Positions 1 to 8,410 of a stretch of DNA of 39,814 nucleotides are shown piece by piece. The position numbers and the translations under genes were made by a program. Source of the DNA: Oscillospiraceae bacterium (lineage in GTDB: Bacteria; Bacillota; Clostridia; Oscillospirales; Acutalibacteraceae); contig SVPM01000012.1 of NCBI GenBank assembly GCA_015065865.1, positions 1 to 39,814 of the forward strand, given 5' to 3'. Position 1 is the first letter of the stretch; each line of letters begins with the position of its first letter. The notes under the pieces were generated by a model. The model saw only the letters and a program-made list of their open reading frames with translations. It did not search any database and was not told the DNA's origin.

Positions 1-393
1 GTGAAGTTGCCGACCTTTACGTGCGGAGGCGTGCAAATGCAGATGGCGAGTTTTGCGGGATACAAACTGATGGGTGTCAATTCCGCTACCAAACATCCTG
101 TGGAAGCAATGAAATTGGCAGAGTTTCTCACCAACGAAGAAAATCAGATCAAGCGGTTCGAACGCCGTGCTATCGGGCCTTCCAACTTAAAGGCCGCCGC
201 CAGTGAAGCGGTCAAATCCAACGTAGCGCTGGCCGCCTTGGCACAACAAAACGCATACGGCGTAACACAGCGTGAAGTGCTCAGCAGCACGTGGGATCCG
301 CTCGAAGCTTTCGGCACGGCGATGGAAGCCAAAAACTATTCCCGCACGGTAAAAGAAATGCTGAATACCATGGTACAGCAAATCACGGCATAG
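1..393 (+). CDS. Maltodextrin-type ABC transporter substrate-binding protein, C-terminal fragment
   Basis: The reading frame is open from the first base, so this is the 3' end of a longer gene; about 130 residues are visible. The fragment matches the C-terminal lobe of MalE-type solute-binding lipoproteins: a PTF..GG..MQM.SFAGYKLMGVN segment, then the KHPVEAMKLAEFLTNEENQ helix and the GPSN..AA.SEAV region. Such proteins (family 1 extracellular binding proteins) sit on the outer face of the membrane and deliver maltose or maltodextrins to the permeases. The next gene starts 10 bases after the TAG stop, and its SD (GGAGTG) overlaps that stop, so malE-malF-malG form one operon. The ligand cannot be read from this part; maltodextrin is inferred from similarity of all three proteins to MalEFG. 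Confidence 0.9.
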   Translation: MKLPTFTCGGVQMQMASFAGYKLMGVNSATKHPVEAMKLAEFLTNEENQIKRFERRAIGPSNLKAAASEAVKSNVALAALAQQNAYGVTQREVLSSTWDPLEAFGTAMEAKNYSRTVKEMLNTMVQQITA

Positions 394-403
394 GAGTGAG
401 TGG

Positions 404-1798
404 ATGGCGCTCATAAAACAGCGGCGCAGCAGGCAAAAGGGCGGTCTGTTGCACACGATGCTGACCGCCCTCTCACACGGCAACTTTGCTACCCGCCTAT
501 CCTTTTTGCTGATGGGGAGCGGCTGTTTTTTCCATGGACAGATCGGACGCGGTATCTTATATTTTGCAGCACAAGTGCTGTTTTTACTCTATCTCATCTT
601 CTTCGGCATACCGCATCTTACCAAATTCACCACGTTGGGCACCCAAACGCAATATCGCGTTTTTGATGAAGAAGAAGGCATTTACCGCATCACTGCGGGA
701 GACAACTCTATGGAGATCCTTCTTTTCAGCGTAGTCACGTTGGTGCTCATTGCCTTATTTTTACGTCTTTACGCCGCCAATATTCGTGCGGCATGGGAAT
801 CCCAAAAAGCACGGTGTAAAGGTGAGGAACTTCCCACCTTTTACGATGATCTGCGCTCCCTTTCCGACCGCCGTTATCACATGCTGCTGCTCACACCGCC
901 GGTGATTTTGGTGTTTATCTTCACCGTTTTACCGTTGGTGTTTATGGTGCTCATTGCTTTCACAAACTTTGACAAAGCGCATCAGCCGCCCGGTAACCTG
1001 TTTACGTGGGTAGGGTTCGAAAATTTTCGCAACCTCTTTTCGGGAAACGGGCAGACCTCCACCACATTCTTTCACCTGTTCGGCTGGACGGTAATTTGGG
1101 CGATATTCGCTACCTTTTTAAACTATCTGCTCGGTATGGCGGTCGCACTGATGATCAACAAACGCGGCATTCGCGCCAAAGGGCTGTGGCGCACCTTGTT
1201 TGTGATACCGATCGCCGTCCCGCAGTTTGTCACCTTGCTTTTGATGTCGCAACTGCTCTCATCGGAAGGTACGGGCGGTGCTTTTAACGTGCTGTTACAG
1301 CAACTGGGACTCATACAGACCCCCATCCCCTTTTTAAGCGACGGCACGTTGGCAAAGATCACGGTTATCGCGGTGAACATTTGGATCGGTATTCCCTATA
1401 CCATTCTCATCACCAGCGGTATTTTGATGAACATCCCCGAGGATATGTATGAGAGTGCGCGCATCGACGGAGCAGGACCGTTTCGCACGTTTTTCAGCAT
1501 TACACTGCCGTATATGCTGTTTATCACCACGCCGTATCTTATCACGCAGTTTGTGGGAAATTTCAACAACTTCAACGTCATCTATCTTTTAACGGGCGGC
1601 GGACCGCTGTCGCTCGACTATTATCAAGCAGGCAAGACCGATCTTTTGGTCACGTGGTTGTATAAGCAGACTGTGGATCAACAAAACTACAATCTCGCAT
1701 CCGCCATCGGTATTATCGTCTTTTTGGTATCCGCAGGGTTGTCCTTGCTGGTATACAACTCGTCTGACTCGGCGCGAAAGGAGGAACAGTTTCAATGA
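404..1798 (+). CDS. Maltodextrin ABC transporter permease, MalF type
   Basis: A 464-residue inner permease subunit. The N-terminus carries two early membrane segments (about residues 30-70 and 98-125), followed by a cytoplasmic linker and the six-helix MetI-like permease domain from about residue 160. The EAA loop that docks the ATPase is visible as the region around YESARIDGAGPFRTFFSITLP (about residues 347-368). The extra N-terminal helices are usual for MalF. The start ATG at 404 has GGAGTG seven to ten bases upstream. The stop overlaps the malG start in an ATGA, so the two are translationally coupled. With MalG it forms the channel through which the binding protein unloads oligosaccharide. 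No ATPase gene (MsmK/MalK type) is in the window; in Clostridia a shared MsmK encoded elsewhere usually serves such permeases (inference). Confidence 0.93.
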   Translation: MALIKQRRSRQKGGLLHTMLTALSHGNFATRLSFLLMGSGCFFHGQIGRGILYFAAQVLFLLYLIFFGIPHLTKFTTLGTQTQYRVFDEEEGIYRITAGDNSMEILLFSVVTLVLIALFLRLYAANIRAAWESQKARCKGEELPTFYDDLRSLSDRRYHMLLLTPPVILVFIFTVLPLVFMVLIAFTNFDKAHQPPGNLFTWVGFENFRNLFSGNGQTSTTFFHLFGWTVIWAIFATFLNYLLGMAVALMINKRGIRAKGLWRTLFVIPIAVPQFVTLLLMSQLLSSEGTGGAFNVLLQQLGLIQTPIPFLSDGTLAKITVIAVNIWIGIPYTILITSGILMNIPEDMYESARIDGAGPFRTFFSITLPYMLFITTPYLITQFVGNFNNFNVIYLLTGGGPLSLDYYQAGKTDLLVTWLYKQTVDQQNYNLASAIGIIVFLVSAGLSLLVYNSSDSARKEEQFQ

Positions 1799-2649
1799 CG
1801 GTCGGCTACCGTGCGCGACAGCGCACCGCCAACGGGGTGATCTACCTGCTGCTCGGCACGCTCGGTGTCTTGTGGGTGCTTCCTATCGTCTATCTGGTCA
1901 TCCTTTCGCTTCGCGGTGAGAGCGGCGCATATCTTCCCTATCTCTTACCGAAAAACTGGTCACTCGAAAACTACCGTCGCCTGTTCACCGACACAGCTTT
2001 ATTCAATTACCCGCGATGGTATATGAACACGTTACTCGTGTCGATATGCACCTGTGTGCTCAGCACCTTGCTTGTGCTGTCGGTCAGTTATACCTTCAGC
2101 CGTCTGCGTTTTCCGTCACGACGCAAGTTTATGAACGTCGGGTTGATTCTCGGTATGTTCCCCGGATTTATGACCATGATCGCCGTGTATCACCTTTTAA
2201 AGGTGCTGGGACTGGCGCAGTCGCTGATCGCGCTGATATTGGTGTATTCCGCAGGGTCGTGTATGGGATATTTCATCGCTAAGGGATATTTCGATACCAT
2301 CCCCCGTTCGCTTGATGAAGCGGCTACACTGGACGGCGCCACTCGCCACCAAATATTTTTCCGTATCACTCTGCCGATGTCCACCCCCATTCTGGCCTAC
2401 ACCGCCCTCACCGCCTTTATGGTACCGTGGACCGACTTTATATTCGTCAGTGTGATCATGAAGGATAATTACCAAAACTATACGCTGGCACTGGGACTGT
2501 ATCAAATGGTGACCAAAGAAAATATCTACCGCTATTTCACGGCCTTTTGTGCAGGGTCGGTGTTGGTGGCGATTCCCATCACGCTGCTGTTCTTACGTTT
2601 GCAGAAATACTACGTGGAGGGTGTCACGGGCGGTGCAGTCAAAGGATAG
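1795..2649 (+). CDS. Maltodextrin ABC transporter permease, MalG type
   Basis: A 284-residue permease with six predicted membrane helices. The EAA loop reads SLDEAATLDGATRHQIFFRI (about residues 170-190), a very good match to MalG/GanQ-type permeases, and the C-terminus ends in LQKYYVEGVTGGAVKG, the typical MalG tail. It starts with the ATG of the ATGA overlap with malF and is preceded by GGAGGA-like SD within the malF end. It is the last gene of the transporter operon, with a hairpin terminator right after the stop. Assignment to the carbohydrate uptake family 1 is secure; the exact sugar is inferred. Confidence 0.93.
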   Translation: MTVGYRARQRTANGVIYLLLGTLGVLWVLPIVYLVILSLRGESGAYLPYLLPKNWSLENYRRLFTDTALFNYPRWYMNTLLVSICTCVLSTLLVLSVSYTFSRLRFPSRRKFMNVGLILGMFPGFMTMIAVYHLLKVLGLAQSLIALILVYSAGSCMGYFIAKGYFDTIPRSLDEAATLDGATRHQIFFRITLPMSTPILAYTALTAFMVPWTDFIFVSVIMKDNYQNYTLALGLYQMVTKENIYRYFTAFCAGSVLVAIPITLLFLRLQKYYVEGVTGGAVKG

Positions 2650-2654
2650 AAAAC

Positions 2655-2686
2655 AAGCGGAACACATTTTGCAACGTGTTCCGCTT
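2655..2686. terminator. Bidirectional terminator between malG and aconitase
   Basis: An 11-bp perfect inverted repeat (AAGCGGAACAC, 2655-2665, with 2676-2686) around a 10-base loop lies between two convergent genes whose stops are 6 bases away on either side. On the minus strand it is followed by GTTTTC; the plus-strand T-run is poor. The placement makes a shared terminator the natural reading. Confidence 0.75.
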
Positions 2687-2691
2687 ATCTG

Positions 2692-4626
2692 TTACTTATT
2701 CATTTCACGAGTATAATCCAACAGGCCGCCCGCAAGCAGCATTGCCACTTGACGTTCGGAGAAGTCGGCGTTCAATTCCAAGGTTTCGCCCGTGGAGATG
2801 TTTTCAAGTACCACGGGTGCGCCTTCTTGGATACGGCGGCGCACATCCGGCAACACCAGTTTGTCACCGAGCGAAATACGGTCGTAATCCGCCTCATTCT
2901 TGAAGGTGAGCGGCAGAATTCCCGCGTTAATGAGGTTTGCCACGTGAATACGGGCAAAGGATTTCACAATAACTGCTTTAATGCCGAGATACAGCGGTGC
3001 AAGTGCCGCGTGTTCACGCGAACTGCCCTGACCGTAGTTGGCACCGCCTACCACGATACCGCTGCCTGCCGCCTTACAGCGGCCGGGGAACGCGGGATCA
3101 CACCGCACGAAGCAGTGCTCCGAGATCGCGGGGATGTTGGAACGCAACGGCAGGATCTTCGCGCCTGCCGGCATAATGTGATCGGTGGTGATGTTATCTT
3201 CCACCTTCAACATCACGTCCGCTTCAATAGTTTCTTTCAGCGGTGCGGTTGCGGGGAACGGCTTAATGTTCGGACCGCGGACGATCTCAACCGTATCCAT
3301 CTCTTCCACCGAAGCGGGCGGCAGAATCATATTGTCGTTAATAAGGAACTTTTCGGGCATGACAATACGCGGTGCTTCGCCCATCTTACGCGGGTCGGTG
3401 AACACGCCCGTGATGGCGGAGACTGCCGCCGTTTCGGGGCTGACGAGGTACACCTGTCCGTCCGCCGTACCCGAGCGACCCTCAAAATTGCGGTTAAAAG
3501 TACGCAGAGAAATGCCGCCCGAGTTGGGAGATTGACCCATACCGATGCAGGGACCGCACGCACATTCCAGCACACGTGCACCGGCGGCAATAATATCCGC
3601 CAACGCACCGCATTCCGCCAACATATTATACACCTGCTTAGAGCCGGGCGCGATGGAAAGGCTCACGTCGGGGTGCACCGTGCGACCCTTCAAGATCGCC
3701 GCAACCTTCAACATATCCGCAAGCGACGAGTTGGTGCAAGAACCGATACAGCACTGATCCACCTTGATCTCACCGATCTCAGCCACCTTCTTCACCGCAT
3801 CGGGCGAGTGCGGACAAGCCGCCAGCGGTTCGAGAGCCGAAAGATCAATTTCTACGATCTCATCATACACGGCATCCGCATCCGCCGACAGTTCCACCCA
3901 ATCCGCTTCGCGCCCTTGCGCTTTCATAAATGCACGGGTAATGTCATCCGACGGGAATACCGAAGTGGAAGCACCCAGTTCCGCACCCATATTGGTGATG
4001 GTGGCACGTTCCGGCACCGTGAGAGTCTTTACGCCCTCGCCGCCGTATTCGATGATCTTACCCACACCGCCTTTAACCGACAAACGGCGCAGCACTTCAA
4101 GGATGATATCCTTTGCCGCCACCCACGGTTGCAGCGCACCCGTAAGGTTAACACGCACCATTTTGGGATAGGTGATATAATACGTACCGCCGCCCATGGC
4201 GACCGCCACATCCAGACCGCCCGCACCGAACGCCAACATACCGATGCCGCCGCCCGTGGGGGTGTGACTGTCCGAACCGATCAGCGTTTTGCCGGGGATG
4301 CCGAAGCGCTCGAGATGCACTTGGTGGCAGATACCGTTACCGGGACGGGAGAAATAAAGGCCGTGCTTTTTGCAGACCGACTGAATATAGCGGTGATCGT
4401 CCGCATTCTCAAATCCCGTTTGCAGGGTGTTGTGGTCGATATACGCCACCGAGAGTTCCGTCTTTACGCGCGGCACGCCCATTGCCTCAAACTCCAAATA
4501 CGCCATCGTACCCGTGGCATCCTGTGTGAGCGTTTGGTCGATACGCAGGCCGATCTCCTCGCCCGCCTTCATTTCACCGCTGACCAAGTGCGATGCGATC
4601 AATTTTTGTGCAATGGTGTAACCCAT
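2692..4626 (-). CDS. acnA: Aconitate hydratase, Aquifex/clostridial type
   Basis: A 644-residue enzyme that interconverts citrate and isocitrate through cis-aconitate in the cytosol. The [4Fe-4S] ligands appear as Cys in GSCTNSSLADM and the pair in ACGPCIGMGQ; the substrate-binding SDSHTPTGGGIG segment and the swivel-domain SSREHAALAPLYLG motif are intact. The length is that of the short aconitase class (about 640-660 residues), which also resembles the LeuC/LeuD fusion arrangement, rather than the roughly 900-residue AcnA. It is a single gene with its own consensus promoter at 4656-4684 and SD AGGAGTGATTAT before the ATG. With the citrate synthase at 12887 it gives the citrate-to-isocitrate arm leading to 2-oxoglutarate and glutamate. 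Isopropylmalate isomerase is less likely because that enzyme is two subunits in bacteria. Confidence 0.93.
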   Translation of the reverse strand: MGYTIAQKLIASHLVSGEMKAGEEIGLRIDQTLTQDATGTMAYLEFEAMGVPRVKTELSVAYIDHNTLQTGFENADDHRYIQSVCKKHGLYFSRPGNGICHQVHLERFGIPGKTLIGSDSHTPTGGGIGMLAFGAGGLDVAVAMGGGTYYITYPKMVRVNLTGALQPWVAAKDIILEVLRRLSVKGGVGKIIEYGGEGVKTLTVPERATITNMGAELGASTSVFPSDDITRAFMKAQGREADWVELSADADAVYDEIVEIDLSALEPLAACPHSPDAVKKVAEIGEIKVDQCCIGSCTNSSLADMLKVAAILKGRTVHPDVSLSIAPGSKQVYNMLAECGALADIIAAGARVLECACGPCIGMGQSPNSGGISLRTFNRNFEGRSGTADGQVYLVSPETAAVSAITGVFTDPRKMGEAPRIVMPEKFLINDNMILPPASVEEMDTVEIVRGPNIKPFPATAPLKETIEADVMLKVEDNITTDHIMPAGAKILPLRSNIPAISEHCFVRCDPAFPGRCKAAGSGIVVGGANYGQGSSREHAALAPLYLGIKAVIVKSFARIHVANLINAGILPLTFKNEADYDRISLGDKLVLPDVRRRIQEGAPVVLENISTGETLELNADFSERQVAMLLAGGLLDYTREMNK

Positions 4627-4655
4627 ATAATCACTCCTAAAGAAAATGTATTTTA

Positions 4656-4684
4656 ATTATAACGGATAGTTGCGGATTTGTAAA
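4656..4684 (-). promoter_or_regulatory. Sigma-A promoter of the aconitase gene
   Basis: Read on the minus strand: TTTACA (4684-4679), a 17-base spacer, then TATAAT (4661-4656). This is one mismatch from the full consensus at ideal spacing and lies about 30 bases upstream of the aconitase start codon. Confidence 0.8.
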
Positions 4685-4698
4685 CCCCGCAATACCAC

Positions 4699-4729
4699 AA
4701 AAAGCGCGCCTTGTTTCGGCACGCTTTTT
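4699..4729 (-). terminator. Terminator of the NSS-to-M42 operon
   Basis: Imperfect 12-bp hairpin, AAAAAGCGCGCC (4699-4710) against GGCACGCTTTTT (4718-4729), with a 7-base loop. On the minus strand it begins six bases after the M42 peptidase stop and ends in a T-run. Confidence 0.8.
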
Positions 4730-4735
4730 GTAAAA

Positions 4736-5767
4736 TTATTCGTCCAAATATCCCTTTAACACCTTCAAGGTGTTCCACACGCCGTCGATGTGACTGCGCT
4801 CATACCCGTGACTGGCATGCACACCCGCGCCGATCAAGCCGTGACGAATATCACACCCTGCGCGTAAGGTCGCCTCCACGTCACTGCCGTAACTGGGGTA
4901 CACGTCCACGGCATAGTCCGCCCCCTCACGTTTAGCGGCTTCGATAAGTTTGCCGACCACTTCATAGCTGTACGGCCCGCCCGAATCTTTGACACAGATG
5001 GAGACCTGCTTTTCGGTGCACTGCAATCCGTCACCGACACATCCCATATCCACGCTGATCGCTTCGGTCACACCCGCGGGCACCGAAGCGGCGCCGCCGT
5101 GCCCCACCTCTTCGAACACCGTGATATGCGCCCAAACACGGCGCTTCGGAGTGGTGGCGGTATCTTTTAACCATTTGGCAAAACCCAATAAAATACCGAC
5201 CGACAGTTTATCATCCAAAAAGCGGCTCTTGATATAGCCGGATGCGGTGATACGCGTGCGCGGTTCCACACACACCATATCTCCGACTTCGATCCCGAGT
5301 GCACGGGCCTCCTCCGCCGAAGTGACGTCCTCATCCAACACCACTTCCACAGAATCAAAGGTGCGCTTGGTGTCGCCGAACGCGTTATTCACGTGCACCG
5401 AAGCGTTGCAAAGTTGCAACGTACCTTCCACCAAACGACCGTCACGCGTATACACCCGCACGTTTTCAGACTCGGTATTTTCGGCGCGCAGACCGCCCAG
5501 ATTGGTCACTCGCAAGCGACCGTTACCCTTTACTTCCGCCACCATCGCGCCCAGCGTATCGGTATGCGCCTCTAAAAGCGTCCCTTCACCCTTGCCGCCG
5601 AGATCGACCAGCACACCGCCCTTTTGTGTGAGCGTTGCTTCATATCCCAACGCCGCAAACGCCTCTTTCACCCACGCGGCGGCCGCCGCCGTAAACCCTG
5701 TGGGGCTGTCGATAGCAAGCAATTCTTTCGCTTGTTCGGTGGCATAGACCGCATATTCTCTGTTCAT
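4736..5767 (-). CDS. M42 family metallopeptidase (glutamyl aminopeptidase/cellulase-M type)
   Basis: A 343-residue cytosolic di-metal aminopeptidase of the M42 family. Metal ligands and catalytic residues are visible in order: His in LLEAHTDTLG, Asp in RFLDDKLSV, the Glu pair in VFEEVGHGG, Asp in ISVDMG and His in the C-terminal GVHASHGYERSH. A longer frame opens at 5788, but the ATG at 5767 is preferred: it has AGGAG at proper distance and overlaps the esterase stop as ATGA. Family members trim peptides and form large dodecameric shells. It is the last gene of a seven-gene minus-strand unit. The physiological substrate is unknown; older labels such as endoglucanase M are not supported by biochemistry of the family. 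Confidence 0.9.
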   Translation of the reverse strand: MNREYAVYATEQAKELLAIDSPTGFTAAAAAWVKEAFAALGYEATLTQKGGVLVDLGGKGEGTLLEAHTDTLGAMVAEVKGNGRLRVTNLGGLRAENTESENVRVYTRDGRLVEGTLQLCNASVHVNNAFGDTKRTFDSVEVVLDEDVTSAEEARALGIEVGDMVCVEPRTRITASGYIKSRFLDDKLSVGILLGFAKWLKDTATTPKRRVWAHITVFEEVGHGGAASVPAGVTEAISVDMGCVGDGLQCTEKQVSICVKDSGGPYSYEVVGKLIEAAKREGADYAVDVYPSYGSDVEATLRAGCDIRHGLIGAGVHASHGYERSHIDGVWNTLKVLKGYLDE

Positions 5768-6528
5768 CTCGCTTCTCCTAACATCCATGCTAACACATAT
5801 TGAATATACTCATCCCAAAACTCCCACGAATGTGTACCGGACGATTCGCGGTAGGTAAAGTCGTAACCGTTTTGTTCGAGTTTCGCTTTTAAGCTACGGG
5901 TATTCTCATAGAGAAAATCTTCCGTACCGATACCCATAAAGAGTCGCGGGCGGTTGGGATCGTCTTTGCATCGGTCCGCCAACCACAAAAGATCGTCTTC
6001 ATCCGGCACGGCAAACTCATCCCCGAAAATGGGTCGCATAACGTCGGAAAAACCTACGTTTTTAATATCCGCACACGGCGAGAGTCCCGCACCTGCCGAG
6101 AAAGTATCGGGTTCACGCAGTGCCAATTTTAACGCACCGTAACCGCCCATTGAAAGTCCCGCCACGAAATTGTCTTCGCGTTTATCCGACACGCGGAAGA
6201 ACTCGCGAATTAAACGCGGTAATTCTTTAGCAATAAAAGTATAAAACGCCATACCGTATTTCATATCGCAGTAAAAACTTTTGTCCGCACACGGCATCAC
6301 CACACAGATGCCGTAGGCGGCGGCATACCGTTCAATGGAAGTCCTCCGCAGCCAGATAGTTTGATCGTCACTCAGCCCGTGCAACAGATATAAACACTTA
6401 TACGCCGTATTATCTGCCCCGCTTGCAATGCCGATCTCCCCTTGCGATGAACGCTGCGGGAGGATGACCTTCACTTCCGTCTGCATACCGAGCGCTTCAC
6501 TAAACACGTTTAACGTTACCAGCGCCAT
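5764..6528 (-). CDS. Esterase of the EstA / esterase D-like alpha/beta hydrolase family
   Basis: A 254-residue alpha/beta hydrolase. The oxyanion segment YLLHGLSDDQT, the nucleophile elbow GLSMGGYGALKLAL (catalytic Ser), and the catalytic His in SSGTHSWEFWDEYIQYVL are all visible; this is the tributyrin esterase/acetyl-xylan esterase-like group (EstA of lactic acid bacteria, feruloyl-esterase-like). There is no signal peptide, so it acts in the cytosol, probably removing acyl groups from imported glycosides (inference). The ATG at 6528 was chosen over an upstream in-frame start at 6597 because GGAGG lies just before it and its first base is the last base of the upstream oxidoreductase stop (TAATG). 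Confidence 0.85.
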   Translation of the reverse strand: MALVTLNVFSEALGMQTEVKVILPQRSSQGEIGIASGADNTAYKCLYLLHGLSDDQTIWLRRTSIERYAAAYGICVVMPCADKSFYCDMKYGMAFYTFIAKELPRLIREFFRVSDKREDNFVAGLSMGGYGALKLALREPDTFSAGAGLSPCADIKNVGFSDVMRPIFGDEFAVPDEDDLLWLADRCKDDPNRPRLFMGIGTEDFLYENTRSLKAKLEQNGYDFTYRESSGTHSWEFWDEYIQYVLAWMLGEAR

Positions 6529-7511
6529 TATTTCTCCCCTCCATAGCGAATGTTCGCCGCTTGTTTGATGGTGTCCATACAGGTGTGCACTTTCCACGCG
6601 AGATCTGAGGCACTTTTATATTCCTCAAGGTTTTCCCCGCGGATAAAAGCGGCAAACGCCGCCGCTTCACGGCTCATAAGCTGCTCTTTCGGCTCGTCCT
6701 CAAACAGTTGTGTCTTGACCCCGTTTTGTACCAAGTATGCCCCGACGTACAACCCGATACGCTCGATCACCAGCGTCCCTTTATCCCCCGTGATCTCCGA
6801 ACCCACGGCACTGTGCCCTACTTTGGTGTAGGTGAGCGCGGCGGTAAAACGGCCGTAATCGAACAATGCCGTACCGCTGCAGTCCGCCCCGTTCGGCAAA
6901 TAGGAAGCGATTGCCGTGATACCCCGCGGCATACCAAGCAGGTCTACCGCCGCATATACACAGTATACGCCGAGATCCATCAGCGTACCCGCCGCAAGCG
7001 ACATATCGAAAATATTCACCTGTTCCCCACGTTGCAACGCCTCATACCGACTGGTCAACTGCGCGAAATCGATTCGTGCCGAAGCGATGTTGCCAATGGA
7101 GGCCAGCGCCTCTTTGATCGCCGCACGTCCCGAAACGTACCGCGGAATGATCGCCTCCATATACACGAGTCCGCGCTCATCCGCCAAGGCCTTCAAACGG
7201 CAATAGTCCGAAGCCGATGTGGCGATCGGCTTTTCGCAGATCACGTGTTTACCCGCACGAAGCATCTGTTCGGATTGCGGGACATGACAACTGTTGGGCG
7301 AGGCGATATACACCGCCTCGATATCGGGTGCCGCCGCCAGTGCCGCAAGATCGGTATACACCGTATCACACCCGTGTTTTTGGGCAAATGCACGCCCGTT
7401 CTCCTCATTACGGGAATACACGGCCGCCAACACAAACTCACCGCTTATGGCAGCCCCCGCAATAAATTGGTCCACGATCGCCCCCCGTCCGATGGTGGCA
7501 TACCGTATCAT
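6528..7511 (-). CDS. Gfo/Idh/MocA family oxidoreductase
   Basis: A 327-residue NAD(P)-dependent dehydrogenase. The N-terminal Rossmann fold shows a glycine motif in RYATIGRGAIVDQF (slightly unusual, G-R-G-A-I) and the signature EKPIATSASDY at about residues 93-103, where the Lys contributes to catalysis. The C-terminal half is the substrate-binding alpha/beta domain. Members oxidise or reduce sugars, inositols and related polyols, often in sugar-catabolic operons. The start ATG overlaps the stop of the 57-residue gene upstream as ATGA, and the 3' end overlaps the esterase start by one base, so all three are co-translated. The substrate is not predictable from sequence. Confidence 0.87.
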   Translation of the reverse strand: MIRYATIGRGAIVDQFIAGAAISGEFVLAAVYSRNEENGRAFAQKHGCDTVYTDLAALAAAPDIEAVYIASPNSCHVPQSEQMLRAGKHVICEKPIATSASDYCRLKALADERGLVYMEAIIPRYVSGRAAIKEALASIGNIASARIDFAQLTSRYEALQRGEQVNIFDMSLAAGTLMDLGVYCVYAAVDLLGMPRGITAIASYLPNGADCSGTALFDYGRFTAALTYTKVGHSAVGSEITGDKGTLVIERIGLYVGAYLVQNGVKTQLFEDEPKEQLMSREAAAFAAFIRGENLEEYKSASDLAWKVHTCMDTIKQAANIRYGGEK

Positions 7512-7681
7512 GCGATCACCTCATACGAAAACATTTCGCAATGCAGTTTTGTGCCGACATCCACCCCCGCCGGCAACAGTGCGAGAGCAATAAAGATATC
7601 CTCATCACATCCGCCCGCAAGGTCGTGCAAATAGGCGTATTCGCCCTCGATTTTTGAAACAATATAGTCTTTCGGTTCCAT
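7508..7681 (-). CDS. Small conserved-looking protein, 57 residues
   Basis: A short gene encoding MEPKDYIVSKIEGEYAYLHD and a further 37 residues, including ALALLPAGVDVGTKLHCE. The alternation of short beta strands, the (I/V)EGEYAYL start and the LLPAGV..G..L pattern resemble small beta-barrel proteins of the DUF3006 type, but this is a resemblance by eye only. A longer frame opens at 7807 but would overlap the upstream gene deeply; the ATG at 7681 gives a 10-base gap to the phosphatase stop and an ATGA overlap with the oxidoreductase. The tight coupling on both sides is the main argument that it is expressed. No function is proposed. Confidence 0.7.
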   Translation of the reverse strand: MEPKDYIVSKIEGEYAYLHDLAGGCDEDIFIALALLPAGVDVGTKLHCEMFSYEVIA

Positions 7682-7691
7682 ACTGTGTACC

Positions 7692-8405
7692 TTAAAACGT
7701 CTTACCGTAGTTATATTTCGTGGGAAGCCCTTCTTTGTAAAGGTGGGCATCCGAGGAATGTACCAACACTTTCGGCACGGCAAAGCCGTCGTATTCCCAA
7801 AAATCAACGGTCGTCACACCCGTATGACAAATATCATAGCGCGTGCAAAACATCGGATACGGAATATCGAGCAAACAACTCAAAAACGCGATACCGAAAC
7901 CTTGATGGGCAAACAGCGCCACCCGCTCTTTGTTCGGTTTCACGATCTTGTAACGGCCTGTATAGCGCTCGTGTTCATATCCCAGCGACAGCATGAACGC
8001 ATCCGCATCGTCGTACATTGCCTCCATGCCTTCTTTGAACTCCGTAAGTTCAGGATGTTCATACCAACGGAAACCCAGTTCCGCCACTTCGGGGGTCGTA
8101 AACAGTTTCACGTGCTTGGTGCTGTAAAACAGCCACGCATGCACACCCTCCTCATTTTGACCGGCCAAACGCCGCCATGCCACTCCTTCTTCGGCAAAGT
8201 CGAGTTTTGTCGGCTCGCCCAACCGCAACAACTCACACGTCGGCTTACTCGTCAAATAGGCGCGATTGGAGGTGGAAGAGAACACCTTGTCCACTCCGTG
8301 GAGTGCCAAACGTTTCCCCACTGCTTCTGCTTGCCGCTCACCAAGCGGAGTGAGCGAATCGGGATCGTAAATGGGATCACCGTGTCGAATATAATGGAAC
8401 AACAT
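7692..8405 (-). CDS. Histidine phosphatase family protein (phosphoglycerate mutase-like)
   Basis: A 237-residue cytosolic phosphatase of the branch-1 histidine phosphatase superfamily. The phosphohistidine motif is FHYIRHGDPIYD (about residues 2-13), followed by LTPLGERQAEAVGKRL; the second catalytic His is in ALFAHQGFGIAFL. The protein is longer than the minimal fold because of an insertion around the EEGVAWRRL region. An in-frame GTG at 8414 exists, but the ATG at 8405 has GAGGTGAT at correct distance and overlaps less with the upstream HAD gene, whose stop lies at 8411-8413. Substrate unknown: sugar phosphate or phosphorylated cofactor precursor are common choices. Confidence 0.85.
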   Translation of the reverse strand: MLFHYIRHGDPIYDPDSLTPLGERQAEAVGKRLALHGVDKVFSSTSNRAYLTSKPTCELLRLGEPTKLDFAEEGVAWRRLAGQNEEGVHAWLFYSTKHVKLFTTPEVAELGFRWYEHPELTEFKEGMEAMYDDADAFMLSLGYEHERYTGRYKIVKPNKERVALFAHQGFGIAFLSCLLDIPYPMFCTRYDICHTGVTTVDFWEYDGFAVPKVLVHSSDAHLYKEGLPTKYNYGKTF

Positions 8406-8410
8406 ATCTA

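Noticed and set aside
1-393. GTG at base 1 as the true start of the binding protein
   Set aside because: The visible part is only the C-terminal lobe of a family of about 400 or more residues; the gene simply enters from the left.
2749-4656. A 635-residue open frame on the plus strand opposite aconitase
   Set aside because: It lies antisense to a clear aconitase, is rich in His, Arg and Thr as antisense frames of GC-rich genes are, and has no domain-like pattern or SD.
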